DNA from: Actinomyces sp. 432
Lineage (GTDB): Bacteria > Actinomycetota > Actinomycetes > Actinomycetales > Actinomycetaceae
Reading direction: 5' to 3'
DNA length: 64,000 nt
NCBI RefSeq assembly: GCF_009930875.1
Contig: NZ_CP025249.1
Span: forward strand, 1,364,001-1,428,000
In this document: positions 1 to 7,231 of the stretch, one piece after another
Position numbering within the stretch: the stretch's first letter is position 1
How the letters are laid out: every line of letters starts with the position of its first letter
The notes under the pieces: generated by a model
Seen by the model: the letters and a program-made list of their open reading frames with translations, nothing else
The model's database searches: none
What the model was told of the DNA's origin: nothing
Translations under genes and position numbers: made by a program

Positions 1-1235
1 TGTCCGGAACTGCGGACTTCCTGCTGACCCCGCTGATCACCATGCTGGTCACCGGCTTCCTCACATTTGTGCTGGTTGGCCCGATCACCCGGCAGCTGTC
101 CATCTGGATCACCGAGGGCCTCGACTGGACCTACAACACGCTCGGCCCGGTTGGCGGATTCCTCTTCGGCCTGGTCTACTCGCCGATCGTGGTGACCGGT
201 CTGCACCAGTCCTTCCCGGCCGTCGAGATCCCGCTGCTGCCCGTCAACGGCGGTGTCGGTGACTTCATCTTCCCGATCGCCTCCATGGCCAACGTGGCCC
301 AGGGTGCCGTGGCCCTGGCGGTCTTCTTCAACACCCGCGACGCCAAGATGAAGGGTCTTGCCGGCGCCGGTGGTGTCTCCGCCGTCTTCGGCATCACCGA
401 GCCGGCGATCTTCGGTGTCAACCTGCGTCTGCGCTGGCCGTTCTTCATCGCCATGGGTGCGGCCGCCATCGGCGGTGCCGGTGTGGCCCTGTTCAACGTG
501 CGCGGTGCCGCGCTGGGTGCGGCCGGCTTCGTCGGCTTCGTCTCGATCATCACCGAGAAGATTCCGATCTACGTGGTGCTGGAGATCGTCACCTTCATCA
601 TCGCCTTCGGCGCGGCCTTCGCCTACGGCCGCACGCCCAAGGGGCAGGCCTCCTTCGCCGCCGACGACGAGGTGGACGAGGCGGCGCTCGAGGCCGAGGC
701 CACCAAGGTTCACTCAGCCACGGTGGAGCTGCCCGCCGAAGCAGCTACCGACTTCACCATCACCTCGCCCATTCAGGGGCGGGCGGTGCCGCTAACCGAG
801 GTGCAGGACCAGACCTTCGCCTCCGGGATGCTTGGCCCGGGCATGGCGGTGGTACCGGCCTCCGGTCCTGTCGTCTCCCCGGTCGACGGTGAGGTGCTGG
901 TCGCGTTCCCGACCGGCCACGCCTACGGCCTGCGCTCGGCCAGTGGCGTGGAGCTGCTGATCCACGTCGGTATGGACACGGTGGAGCTCAACGGCAAGCA
1001 CTTCACGCCCAAGGTTTCAGCCGGTGACAAGGTGCTGCGCGGCCAGCCGCTCGTAGAGGTGGACTGGGCGGGCGTGACCGCCGCCGGATACCAGACGGTC
1101 ACCCCGATCGTCGTGTCCAACGCGACCGCGTTCGGCGGCGTCACCGACGAGCACACCGGTGAGGTTGCCCGCGGCGATGCCCTGTACGCCGTCGCCCCCG
1201 CCACCGAGCCGGCAGCACAGGGAGCCGGCGCCTGA
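1..1235 (+). CDS. PTS sugar transporter subunit IIBCA, C-terminal part (sucrose/trehalose/beta-glucoside family), 5' end outside window
   Basis: The reading frame is open from base 3, so the gene starts upstream of the window; about 410 residues are present. The first part is membrane-embedded EIIC: it carries the segment GLVYSPIVVTGLHQSF and the sugar-site motif ITEPAIFGVNLR typical of the sucrose/trehalose/beta-glucoside branch. From about base 750 a crr-like EIIA domain follows, with GPVVSPVDGEV, FPTGHAYGL and LLIHVGMDTV; the histidine codon at 963-965 is the expected phosphorylation site. The protein would take up and phosphorylate a sugar using phosphate from HPr. EIIB is not visible and is presumably upstream. 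The sugar is not decided by the sequence; sucrose is a reasonable guess because a LacI-type regulator lies next door in convergent orientation. Family assignment is firm, substrate is inference. Confidence 0.9.
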   Translation, partial: SGTADFLLTPLITMLVTGFLTFVLVGPITRQLSIWITEGLDWTYNTLGPVGGFLFGLVYSPIVVTGLHQSFPAVEIPLLPVNGGVGDFIFPIASMANVAQGAVALAVFFNTRDAKMKGLAGAGGVSAVFGITEPAIFGVNLRLRWPFFIAMGAAAIGGAGVALFNVRGAALGAAGFVGFVSIITEKIPIYVVLEIVTFIIAFGAAFAYGRTPKGQASFAADDEVDEAALEAEATKVHSATVELPAEAATDFTITSPIQGRAVPLTEVQDQTFASGMLGPGMAVVPASGPVVSPVDGEVLVAFPTGHAYGLRSASGVELLIHVGMDTVELNGKHFTPKVSAGDKVLRGQPLVEVDWAGVTAAGYQTVTPIVVSNATAFGGVTDEHTGEVARGDALYAVAPATEPAAQGAGA

Positions 1236-1291
1236 CAGCGCCACTGATAGCGACAGTCCGGCCGCACTGAGGCTAGACGGCAACGCTTAGA

Positions 1292-1334
1292 GCGGCTGGT
1301 GGCCGACCCGTTATTCGGGTCGGCCACCAGCCGC
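1292..1334. terminator. Bidirectional terminator between the PTS gene and the LacI-type gene
   Basis: A perfect 19-bp stem (GCGGCTGGTGGCCGACCCG at 1292-1310 pairing with 1316-1334) closes a 5-base loop. It lies 57 bases after the PTS stop codon and about 90 bases after the stop of the convergent regulator gene. It is followed by ATTTTC on the plus strand, so it probably serves both genes. Confidence 0.88.
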
Positions 1335-1425
1335 ATTTTCGGTCTGCTAGGCGATTAGAGATTAGAGGCTCCGCACGGTAGTGCTCGTTATTGTCGGGAC
1401 CGGAGCGATTACCCGGCGCGGGCTA

Positions 1426-2433
1426 CTACGTGGTGGTTCCGGCGAGTAGCAGGCCGGGCAGCTCGATGGGGGAGACCACCGCCGCGGGCGCGTCCTCGGC
1501 GCTGGCGTGCGCATTGATCTGAGACAGCAGTACGTCGACGGCGGTGCGGGCCAGGTCTGCAATGGGCTGCTGAACCGTCGCTAGCCCTGGTAGGGCCCGC
1601 CGCACCGCCGCAGTTCCGTCAAAGCCGATCACCTTGAAGTCATGCGGCACGCTGCGCCCATTGCGCTCGGCCCAATCGAGCACAGCGGCGGCAGAGAGGT
1701 CATCGGTGGCGAACACGGCGTCGATCTGTGCGGCCGCCGCGTCCAGGTGCGCATCAATTAGCCGGGCCCGCTCGGCATCAGGAGTATGGAAGTCCACGGT
1801 GAAGATTCGTGGCTCGATTCCGGCCTCGGCCAGGACGGCCCGGTAGCCGGCTTCCCGCCGGTTGTGCGGTCCGGTGCGGGAGGTGAGCAGTGCGGGGCGA
1901 CGGGCGCCGCGTTCCAGCAGGAGGCGGGTAGCGTCCCGCGCCGCCGCCTCGTTGGCGCAGCGAACATTGGGAATCGTGGGGGACAGGTCCCTATCGACCG
2001 TCACCAGCGGCATGCGTACCGTCTGGTACTCGGCAAGAGTGTCATTGTGCGCGCCCGAGATAATGCCGTCCACCCGGTGGGAGACAAGGAGGTCGAGATA
2101 CTCCCGCTCACGGTCGGCTCGGCCCATCGAGTTGCAAACCAGCATCCGGTACTGGTGCTCGGCGAGGGCGTTCTCGATTTCCTCGGCGAGTTCCCCGAAG
2201 AAGGGCAGCGCCACGGTTGGCACGATCACGCCAATGATGCTCGTTGATTTGCCGTGGAGGGCGCGGGCGACCTGGTTGGGCCGGTAATTGAGCTGGTCGA
2301 TGGCCTGGGCCACGCGGTCCTTAGTCGCCTGGCTGAGGTAACCCCGGTTGTTCAGGACCCGGGACACGGTGGTTAAGGAGACCCCCGCGACCTCGGCGAC
2401 GTCCGCAAGCGTGGGTTCGCGACGTACGACCAC
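1426..2433 (-). CDS. LacI-family transcriptional regulator
   Basis: The protein has 335 residues, the normal LacI/GalR length. The N-terminal helix-turn-helix (about residues 8-33, including VAGVSLTTVSRVLNN) is followed by the YRPNQVARALHG hinge helix and a periplasmic-binding-protein-like sensor domain (IIGVIVPTVALPFFGELAEE at its start, DAVFATDDLSAAAVL near the end). The GTG at 2433 is chosen because AAAGGAG sits 6 bases upstream; the earlier ATG at 2469 has no ribosome-binding site. By analogy with ScrR-type repressors it probably controls the convergent PTS gene in response to that sugar or its phosphate. The ligand cannot be read from the sequence. Confidence 0.9.
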   Translation of the reverse strand: MVVRREPTLADVAEVAGVSLTTVSRVLNNRGYLSQATKDRVAQAIDQLNYRPNQVARALHGKSTSIIGVIVPTVALPFFGELAEEIENALAEHQYRMLVCNSMGRADREREYLDLLVSHRVDGIISGAHNDTLAEYQTVRMPLVTVDRDLSPTIPNVRCANEAAARDATRLLLERGARRPALLTSRTGPHNRREAGYRAVLAEAGIEPRIFTVDFHTPDAERARLIDAHLDAAAAQIDAVFATDDLSAAAVLDWAERNGRSVPHDFKVIGFDGTAAVRRALPGLATVQQPIADLARTAVDVLLSQINAHASAEDAPAAVVSPIELPGLLLAGTTT

Positions 2434-2485
2434 CGGTGACTCCTTTGTATGACTTCGAACTGTATGCAATGCGCGAGCGGGCAGC

Positions 2486-2514
2486 GGGATTTGCGCGGCT
2501 GTCCGACAAATCCC
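2486..2514. promoter_or_regulatory. Inverted repeat upstream of the LacI-type gene, possible operator
   Basis: GGGATTTG (2486-2493) and CAAATCCC (2507-2514) are perfect inverted 8-base arms with 13 bases between them. The element lies about 55-80 bases upstream of the regulator start codon. This fits an operator for autoregulation or for another repressor, but it lacks the classic central CG of LacI operators, so the assignment is tentative. Confidence 0.35.
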
Positions 2515-2834
2515 ACCCGAGCCTATGCCTGTATAAGCCGTGTTCGTGTATCAGGACGCCTGACGGCCACCTTGGCCCCGCCTATGTCCTGACATTCTAG
2601 AACACGTCGCCCGGTCTGCGCACACTGGGGCGGGTGCCGTCCGGCCGGGTGTGCGCAGGATGCTGCGACGCGGTGTCGGTCCGCCGCACACGCTACGGGT
2701 GCGAGTAGAGCGGCAACCGGACACCCTTGGCACAATCTAAGCACACGGCAGCGCCTGTTAGCCACGAGGCGGTTCGACGATGCACCTCAAGGAGGGACCG
2801 GTGGCGGGCGAGGCTCGCCCCCAGACGAAATGAC
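2515..2834. other. Intergenic stretch without a supported gene
   Basis: No reading frame here has a ribosome-binding site together with a recognisable protein. Base composition is like the rest of the genome. Only short weak dyads are visible, such as GGGCGAG-G-CTCGCCC near 2808-2822, whose loop is too small for a hairpin. Confidence 0.5.
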
Positions 2835-2848
2835 ATAATGTACATTAT
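2835..2848. promoter_or_regulatory. Perfect 14-bp AT-rich palindrome just after the small HTH gene
   Basis: ATAATGTACATTAT is a perfect palindrome in otherwise GC-rich DNA, 13 bases beyond the stop codon of the minus-strand HTH gene. It looks like a dimeric regulator site. No start codon of a supported gene lies immediately beside it, so its target is unknown. Confidence 0.4.
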
Positions 2849-2861
2849 CGGCGATGGTGCA

Positions 2862-3062
2862 CTACTTGCCGTATCTCCGGTGAACGGCCTGCTTGCTGAC
2901 TCCGAGCGCCGCACCGATGGCGGTCCAGCTATAGCCCGCGTTGCGGGCACGACGCGCGGCGAGCTCCTCCGCGGCATCGAGCTGCCTGCGCTCGTTGACG
3001 ATGCGCCGGAGCTCCTTCAGTGGTGCACGTGCGCCGTCGTCGGCGCCGACCAGAGTCTTCAT
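2862..3062 (-). CDS. Small helix-turn-helix protein, 66 residues
   Basis: This short, basic protein has an N-terminal charged helix (about residues 15-40, rich in Arg, Glu and Ala). Its C-terminal HTH reads YSWTAIGAALGVSKQAVHRRYG, here split as YSWTAIGAALG plus VSKQAVHRRYG, a sequence of the type seen in small sigma-70 region 4-like or AsnC-like HTH proteins of actinobacteria. The ATG at 3062 has no Shine-Dalgarno sequence. A TATTAT box lies 7 bases upstream, so the mRNA may be leaderless. A 16-bp inverted repeat (3066-3081) overlaps that box and suggests autoregulation. It probably binds DNA, but its targets are unknown. Confidence 0.7.
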   Translation of the reverse strand: MKTLVGADDGARAPLKELRRIVNERRQLDAAEELAARRARNAGYSWTAIGAALGVSKQAVHRRYGK

Positions 3063-3065
3063 AGC

Positions 3066-3081
3066 GTCAATAATAATTGAC
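3066..3081 (-). promoter_or_regulatory. Palindromic operator overlapping the -10 box of the small HTH gene
   Basis: GTCAAT-AATA-ATTGAC has perfect 6-base inverted arms. On the minus strand the candidate -10 box TATTAT (3070-3075) lies inside it, and the start codon follows 7 bases after that box. A protein bound here would block RNA polymerase. Confidence 0.5.
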
Positions 3082-3203
3082 CGAAGATGTTGACATGCCG
3101 CTGAGCGTCATGCACCGACATGAGGCGTACTGGTCGCCGCTTTCAGTTGCTCCGGGGGCGGCATACGGGCGCACGGGCGGTGTGCCTCCGGTGGCTCGGC
3201 GCC

Positions 3204-4328
3204 TCAGTCCCCGAGCGCCGTGCCGACCGCGCGCGCCGCCTTGATCCACTCGTGGTCACGCGGCACGTACTTGACCTTGCCGGCGACATCCTTCAGCGGT
3301 ACCAGCGCGGTGCCATGGCCTCGGTCGGCGACCATGACGCCGAACTTGCCAGCCGCAATCGCATTCGCCCCGGCGACGCCCAGGCGGGTTCCCAGCAGGC
3401 GGTCGGCGGCGTTCGGTGTGCCGCCGCGCTGCACGTAGCCCAGGATGGACACGCGCGCCTCCAGGCCGGTGGCGGCCTCCAGCTGCTCGGCAAGCGTGAA
3501 GGTATTGGCGCGGTGTGAGGCCTCCAAGGCCTTCACACCCTTTTTGGCCATCGCCTTCAGCTCCGGGCTGGACGCGTCCTTGACCAGTGCCTGGGCGTGG
3601 GCCAGCTCCTCGGCGTCCTTGACGCTGCGGGCGCCCTCGGCCACCGCGACCACGGAGAAGGTTGACCCATGCTTACGACGCCGCTCGATCTTCTCCGCGA
3701 TCGTCTCCACCGAGTAGGGAACCTCGGGCAGCAGGATCACGTCTGCGCCGCCGGCCACACCCGCGCCCAGGGCCAGCCAGCCGGCCCGGTGGCCCATGAT
3801 CTCGGTGAGGATGATGCGGTGGTGGGAGTGCGCGGTGGAGTGCAGCCGGTCCACTGCCTCGGTGGCTATTTCCAGTGCGGTGGAGAAGCCGAAGGAGCTG
3901 TCCGTATGCACGATGTCGTTGTCGATCGTCTTGGGCAGGTGGAGCACATTGATGCCCGCATCCATGAGTCGGCGGGCATTCTTCGCGGTGCCGCCGCCGC
4001 CCAGGCACACCAGCGCGTCGAGCTTGTCCTTCTCGACGTTCTCCACGATGGTCGGGATCATGTCCCGCACCTCGCCGTCCACCACCATGCGATGGACCTT
4101 GTCCCGGCTGGTTCCCAGCATGGTGCCGCCAGTGGTCAGGATGCCGGACAGGGTGGCTGCATCAAGCTCCGTGTACCGGTTCTCTGCCAGGCCGCGCATG
4201 CCGTCACGGAAGCCGATCAGCTTCCAGCCGTGCTCGGCGATAGCCGCCTTGCCAAAGCCGCGGATCGCGGCATTGAGTCCCGGGGCGTCGCCGCCGGCCG
4301 TGAGGATTCCGATACGCTTGGTTGCCAT
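3204..4328 (-). CDS. pfkA: 6-phosphofructokinase (PfkA superfamily)
   Basis: The 374-residue protein phosphorylates fructose 6-phosphate in glycolysis. Visible motifs are the N-terminal [17 protein letters not shown], the loop GGGGTAKNA (110-118), PKTIDND (132-138, catalytic Asp) and [10 protein letters not shown] (from 177). In ATP-dependent enzymes the phosphoryl-donor loop is usually GGDGS and in PPi-dependent ones GGDD; here it is GGGGT, and a Lys precedes TIDND as in PPi-type and mixed group III enzymes. PPi-dependent PFK activity has been described in Actinomyces, so the donor may not be ATP. The ATG at 4328 is preferred because the conserved N-terminus begins there; an upstream extension to 4391 looks non-coding. 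It is divergent from rbpA. Confidence 0.93.
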   Translation of the reverse strand: MATKRIGILTAGGDAPGLNAAIRGFGKAAIAEHGWKLIGFRDGMRGLAENRYTELDAATLSGILTTGGTMLGTSRDKVHRMVVDGEVRDMIPTIVENVEKDKLDALVCLGGGGTAKNARRLMDAGINVLHLPKTIDNDIVHTDSSFGFSTALEIATEAVDRLHSTAHSHHRIILTEIMGHRAGWLALGAGVAGGADVILLPEVPYSVETIAEKIERRRKHGSTFSVVAVAEGARSVKDAEELAHAQALVKDASSPELKAMAKKGVKALEASHRANTFTLAEQLEAATGLEARVSILGYVQRGGTPNAADRLLGTRLGVAGANAIAAGKFGVMVADRGHGTALVPLKDVAGKVKYVPRDHEWIKAARAVGTALGD

Positions 4329-4406
4329 GGTGCCAAGTATGCCGCACAGCAACCTGCGGCAGGCGCGTTCCGCCGGCGCGGGCCCGGTCATTCACCCAGC
4401 GGCGGC

Positions 4407-4433
4407 GGGAATGCGCCACGGCGCCTACGCGTT
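4407..4433 (+). promoter_or_regulatory. SigR/SigH-type promoter of rbpA
   Basis: GGGAAT (4407-4412), 18 bases, then GTT (4431-4433) matches the actinobacterial SigR/SigH consensus GGAAT-N18/19-GTT exactly. TATCCT at 4433-4438 could also serve as a housekeeping -10 box. The predicted transcript starts near 4441, about 45 bases before rbpA. In Streptomyces rbpA is a known target of the thiol-stress sigma factor SigR. Confidence 0.65.
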
Positions 4434-4486
4434 ATCCTCTCGGCGGCAGCACGCCGAGCACATCAAGCGACAGGAAGGGCAATAGC

Positions 4487-4840
4487 ATGGCGGACCGCGC
4501 ACTGCGAGGCATGACGATCGGCGCCAAGTCGATGGAGTCAGAGGAGGGCGTGGAGTTCGCCGAGCGGCAGAACATCACCTACGAGTGCCCGCTCGGGCAC
4601 GTCACCACCGTCCCCATGTCCATGGAGGCGGAGATTCCGCAGACCTGGGAGTGCCCGGAATGCGGGCAGGCCGCGGCGCTGCGCGGAGAGGACGAGCCCG
4701 AGTCCGATGAGCCGAAGAAGGCCCCGCGCACGCACTGGGACATGCTGCTGGAGCGCCGCGACATCGAGGACCTGAAGGTCCTGCTGGACGAGCGCCTGGA
4801 GATGCTCCGCTCGGGCGAGATCTACCGCGAACGCTTCTGA
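4487..4840 (+). CDS. rbpA: RNA polymerase-binding protein RbpA
   Basis: This 117-residue actinobacterial transcription factor binds RNA polymerase and the group 1/2 sigma factor and stabilises the open complex. The protein starts MADRALRGMTIGAKSME. It carries the zinc-binding core with CPLGH and CPECG, and ends in the sigma-interacting helix THWDMLLERRDIEDLKVLL. Length and all segments match the family. The ATG at 4487 is preceded by AGGAAGG at suitable distance. It is convergent with the ppm gene and their 3' ends overlap by 19 bases. The same rbpA/ppm neighbourhood exists in mycobacteria. Confidence 0.96.
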   Translation: MADRALRGMTIGAKSMESEEGVEFAERQNITYECPLGHVTTVPMSMEAEIPQTWECPECGQAAALRGEDEPESDEPKKAPRTHWDMLLERRDIEDLKVLLDERLEMLRSGEIYRERF

Positions 4841-5622
4841 GGCGCGCCGACCCGCTGGTAGGCGCGCCGGGCCGCCTGCCCGGCGGAAGCAGCCAGGCCC
4901 GCCAGTTGCGCGCTGCGCTTGGCAATCCCCCACTTGGTGACCAGTGCGAGCTCCTCGGAGAAGATTCCGCCGGAGAGCTTGGACTGGCCCGCCTCACGCT
5001 CCTGGAAGGTAATGGGCATCTCCACGATGCGGCCACCGGCGTCGGCGACCAGCTTGGTCATATTGACCTGGAAGCCGTAGCCGGTTGCCTCAATCTCCCC
5101 CAGATTCAGGCTTCGCAGTAACTCGGCCCGGTACACCCGGAACCCGGCGGTGGCGTCCCTGACCCGTAGCCCCAGCATGGCGTTGATGTACAGGTTGCCG
5201 CCCCGTGACAGGGCCACCCGCCGCGCATCCCAGCCGTCGGTCGCGCCGCCGGATACCCAGCGGGAGCCGATCACCAGGTCGGGGGCATCGGCCATTTCCG
5301 CGCGCTGGATCAGCAGCGCGAGGTCCTCGGGACGGTGCGAGCCATCGGCATCCATCTCGCACACCAGCTCATACCCTGAGGCCAGCGCCCAGGAGAAGCC
5401 CGCCAAGTAGGCGGGTCCCAGGCCGTTCTTCTCGGTGCGGTGGAGTACGTGAATGTGCGCATCGGCCTGCGCGCGGGCGTCGGCGAGGCGGCCGGTGCCA
5501 TCAGGAGAGTTGTCGTCCACCACCAGCACGTGCGCCTGCGGCGCGGCACGCCGTACCCCATCCAGCGCGCCGGCCAGCGTCTCGATCTCGTTGTAGGTGG
5601 GGATTACCACCAGCGCCTTCAC
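4822..5622 (-). CDS. Polyprenol-phosphate mannosyltransferase (DPM1-like, GT2 family)
   Basis: The 266-residue enzyme would transfer mannose from GDP-mannose to polyprenyl phosphate at the inner membrane face, giving the donor for lipoglycan and protein O-mannosylation. The N-terminus VVIPTYNEIETL, VVDDNSPDGTG and the metal-binding EMDADGSH are classic for DPM1-type GT2 enzymes. IGSRWVSGG and FQVNMTK follow. It starts at GTG 5622 with AGGAG 7 bases upstream. There are no membrane helices; these are supplied in mycobacteria by the Lnt-like half of the Ppm1 fusion, and here the adjacent upstream gene is lnt. It is probably co-transcribed with lnt. Confidence 0.92.
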   Translation of the reverse strand: MKALVVIPTYNEIETLAGALDGVRRAAPQAHVLVVDDNSPDGTGRLADARAQADAHIHVLHRTEKNGLGPAYLAGFSWALASGYELVCEMDADGSHRPEDLALLIQRAEMADAPDLVIGSRWVSGGATDGWDARRVALSRGGNLYINAMLGLRVRDATAGFRVYRAELLRSLNLGEIEATGYGFQVNMTKLVADAGGRIVEMPITFQEREAGQSKLSGGIFSEELALVTKWGIAKRSAQLAGLAASAGQAARRAYQRVGAPQKRSR

Positions 5623-5659
5623 GATCCTGCTCCTGTCATCTGCTCGGCACTCGGAACGG

Positions 5660-7231
5660 TCACGGGCGACGCCGTCGCCGACGCCGCAGCCGTGACATAC
5701 CGGAAACCATACCGGCTGCCGTCAGCAGCGCGGCGGCCACTTGCAGGGCGAGCCCGGGCAGGCCGCCCAGGCGATCCGCAACGGTAATCGAGGTGCGCAG
5801 TGGCACGTCGGCTACGAGAGCGGCCTGTGTATAGGGCTGCGTGCGCTGCTCGACGACGCCGCGCGGGTTGATGATCGCGGTGACCCCGACGGTGGAGGCC
5901 TGCACCAGGGCGCGCCCGTGGATGACGGCTTGCACCCTGCCCTGCTCCAGCTGCTGCTCTGCCTCTGAGGAGTGCAGGAAGCTGGCGTTGTTCGTGGGGA
6001 TGACGATCAACTCGCCGCCCTGCTCAACGCCGTCGCGAAGGGTGTCGTCATAGGCGACCTCGAAGCAGATGCCCATGGCGAGCTTGACATCCCGGTCCTG
6101 CGCGGCGGCGTGAACGGTGAGCGTGTACGGCCCGGTGCCGGGAGCCAGATCGGTGCCGATGCGGTCGACCTGATCAGTCAGCTGCCGCAGCTGCTCACGC
6201 AGGGGAATGTACTCGGCGAAGGGCACCGGGCGGTGCTTGCGGTAGTACTCCCCCGCCCCCGCACCGGGACTCCAGACCACCATGTCGTTGTAGCGCACGC
6301 CGTCGGCATAGAGAATCGCCCCGACCAGTACCGGCGCCCCGACGGACTGGGCGGCGGAGTCCACCAGCGCGGCCGAGGCCGAGAAGTCCCGTGGATCAAG
6401 GTCGGCGGCGTTCTCCGGCCAGATCACCACGTCGAGTGTCCCCCGCCCGACGTCGCCGGCCAGCGTGCGGGTCGCCTCGGCGTGGTTGCCGGTCACCTCC
6501 AGCGCCCGGTTGAAGGCGTCCTCGAACTCCTCGGCCACGTTGCCCTGCACCGCGCCTACGCGCAGGGTGCCGTCCTGGGCGGCGCCGTCCACGGGCAGCA
6601 GAATCGGGGCGGCCGTAACCAAGCCCGCCAGGGCGGCGGCCACCAGCGCGCTCAGGCTCCGGCGGCCCCGCACGGCCCGGCCGGCCTCTGCCAGGCCGGC
6701 TCCGGCGAAGGCCACTAGCGCGCTCAGCCCAATGGCACCGCCGTAGGCGGCAAAAGGCAGCATGGGGGCGTCGGCCATGGCGAAGGCGAGCCTGCCGAAG
6801 GGAAACCCTCCCCACGGCCAGGACGAGCGCACCTCCTCCACACCGCACCACACCACGGCGAATGCCAGCATGCGTGCCAGCACGACTGCGCCGCCGCCGT
6901 GCTCGAGCCGGCCGATCCGGCCGACAAGTGCCCAGGCGGAGCCGAAGGCGGCCAGGTAGAGCGACTCCACTGCGGTCAGGGCCACCCAGCCGAGCGGGTT
7001 ACCCATGGCCACCGCCGTGAAGTGCAACAGCGGAGTGAACAGGGCGAGCCCGAACACCAGCCCTAGGCCCGCCCCCACCCCGGGGCCCCGACCGCGCAGC
7101 ACCGTGGCCAGCAGTGCCAGCCCCAGCGGTGCGGCCCACCACACGTTCAGTGGTGGGAAGGCCGCCCACACGGCCAGGCCGGCGCAGACCGAGCCGAGCA
7201 GCGGCAGCAGGCGCCGTATACGCGGTCTCAT
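5660..7231 (-). CDS. lnt: Apolipoprotein N-acyltransferase
   Basis: The 523-residue integral membrane enzyme adds the third acyl chain to the N-terminal cysteine of lipoproteins. Several N-terminal transmembrane segments (from LLPLLGSVCAGLAVWAAFPP) precede a nitrilase-type domain. The catalytic triad is visible: Glu273 (VIWPENAADL), Lys332 (YYRKHRPVPFAEYIP) and Cys389 (MGICFEVAYDD). The ATG at 7231 overlaps the helY stop codon as ATGA, so translation is probably coupled. The gene lies directly upstream of the polyprenol-phosphate mannosyltransferase; in M. tuberculosis the two are one fused protein (Ppm1). Confidence 0.95.
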   Translation of the reverse strand: MRPRIRRLLPLLGSVCAGLAVWAAFPPLNVWWAAPLGLALLATVLRGRGPGVGAGLGLVFGLALFTPLLHFTAVAMGNPLGWVALTAVESLYLAAFGSAWALVGRIGRLEHGGGAVVLARMLAFAVVWCGVEEVRSSWPWGGFPFGRLAFAMADAPMLPFAAYGGAIGLSALVAFAGAGLAEAGRAVRGRRSLSALVAAALAGLVTAAPILLPVDGAAQDGTLRVGAVQGNVAEEFEDAFNRALEVTGNHAEATRTLAGDVGRGTLDVVIWPENAADLDPRDFSASAALVDSAAQSVGAPVLVGAILYADGVRYNDMVVWSPGAGAGEYYRKHRPVPFAEYIPLREQLRQLTDQVDRIGTDLAPGTGPYTLTVHAAAQDRDVKLAMGICFEVAYDDTLRDGVEQGGELIVIPTNNASFLHSSEAEQQLEQGRVQAVIHGRALVQASTVGVTAIINPRGVVEQRTQPYTQAALVADVPLRTSITVADRLGGLPGLALQVAAALLTAAGMVSGMSRLRRRRRRRP

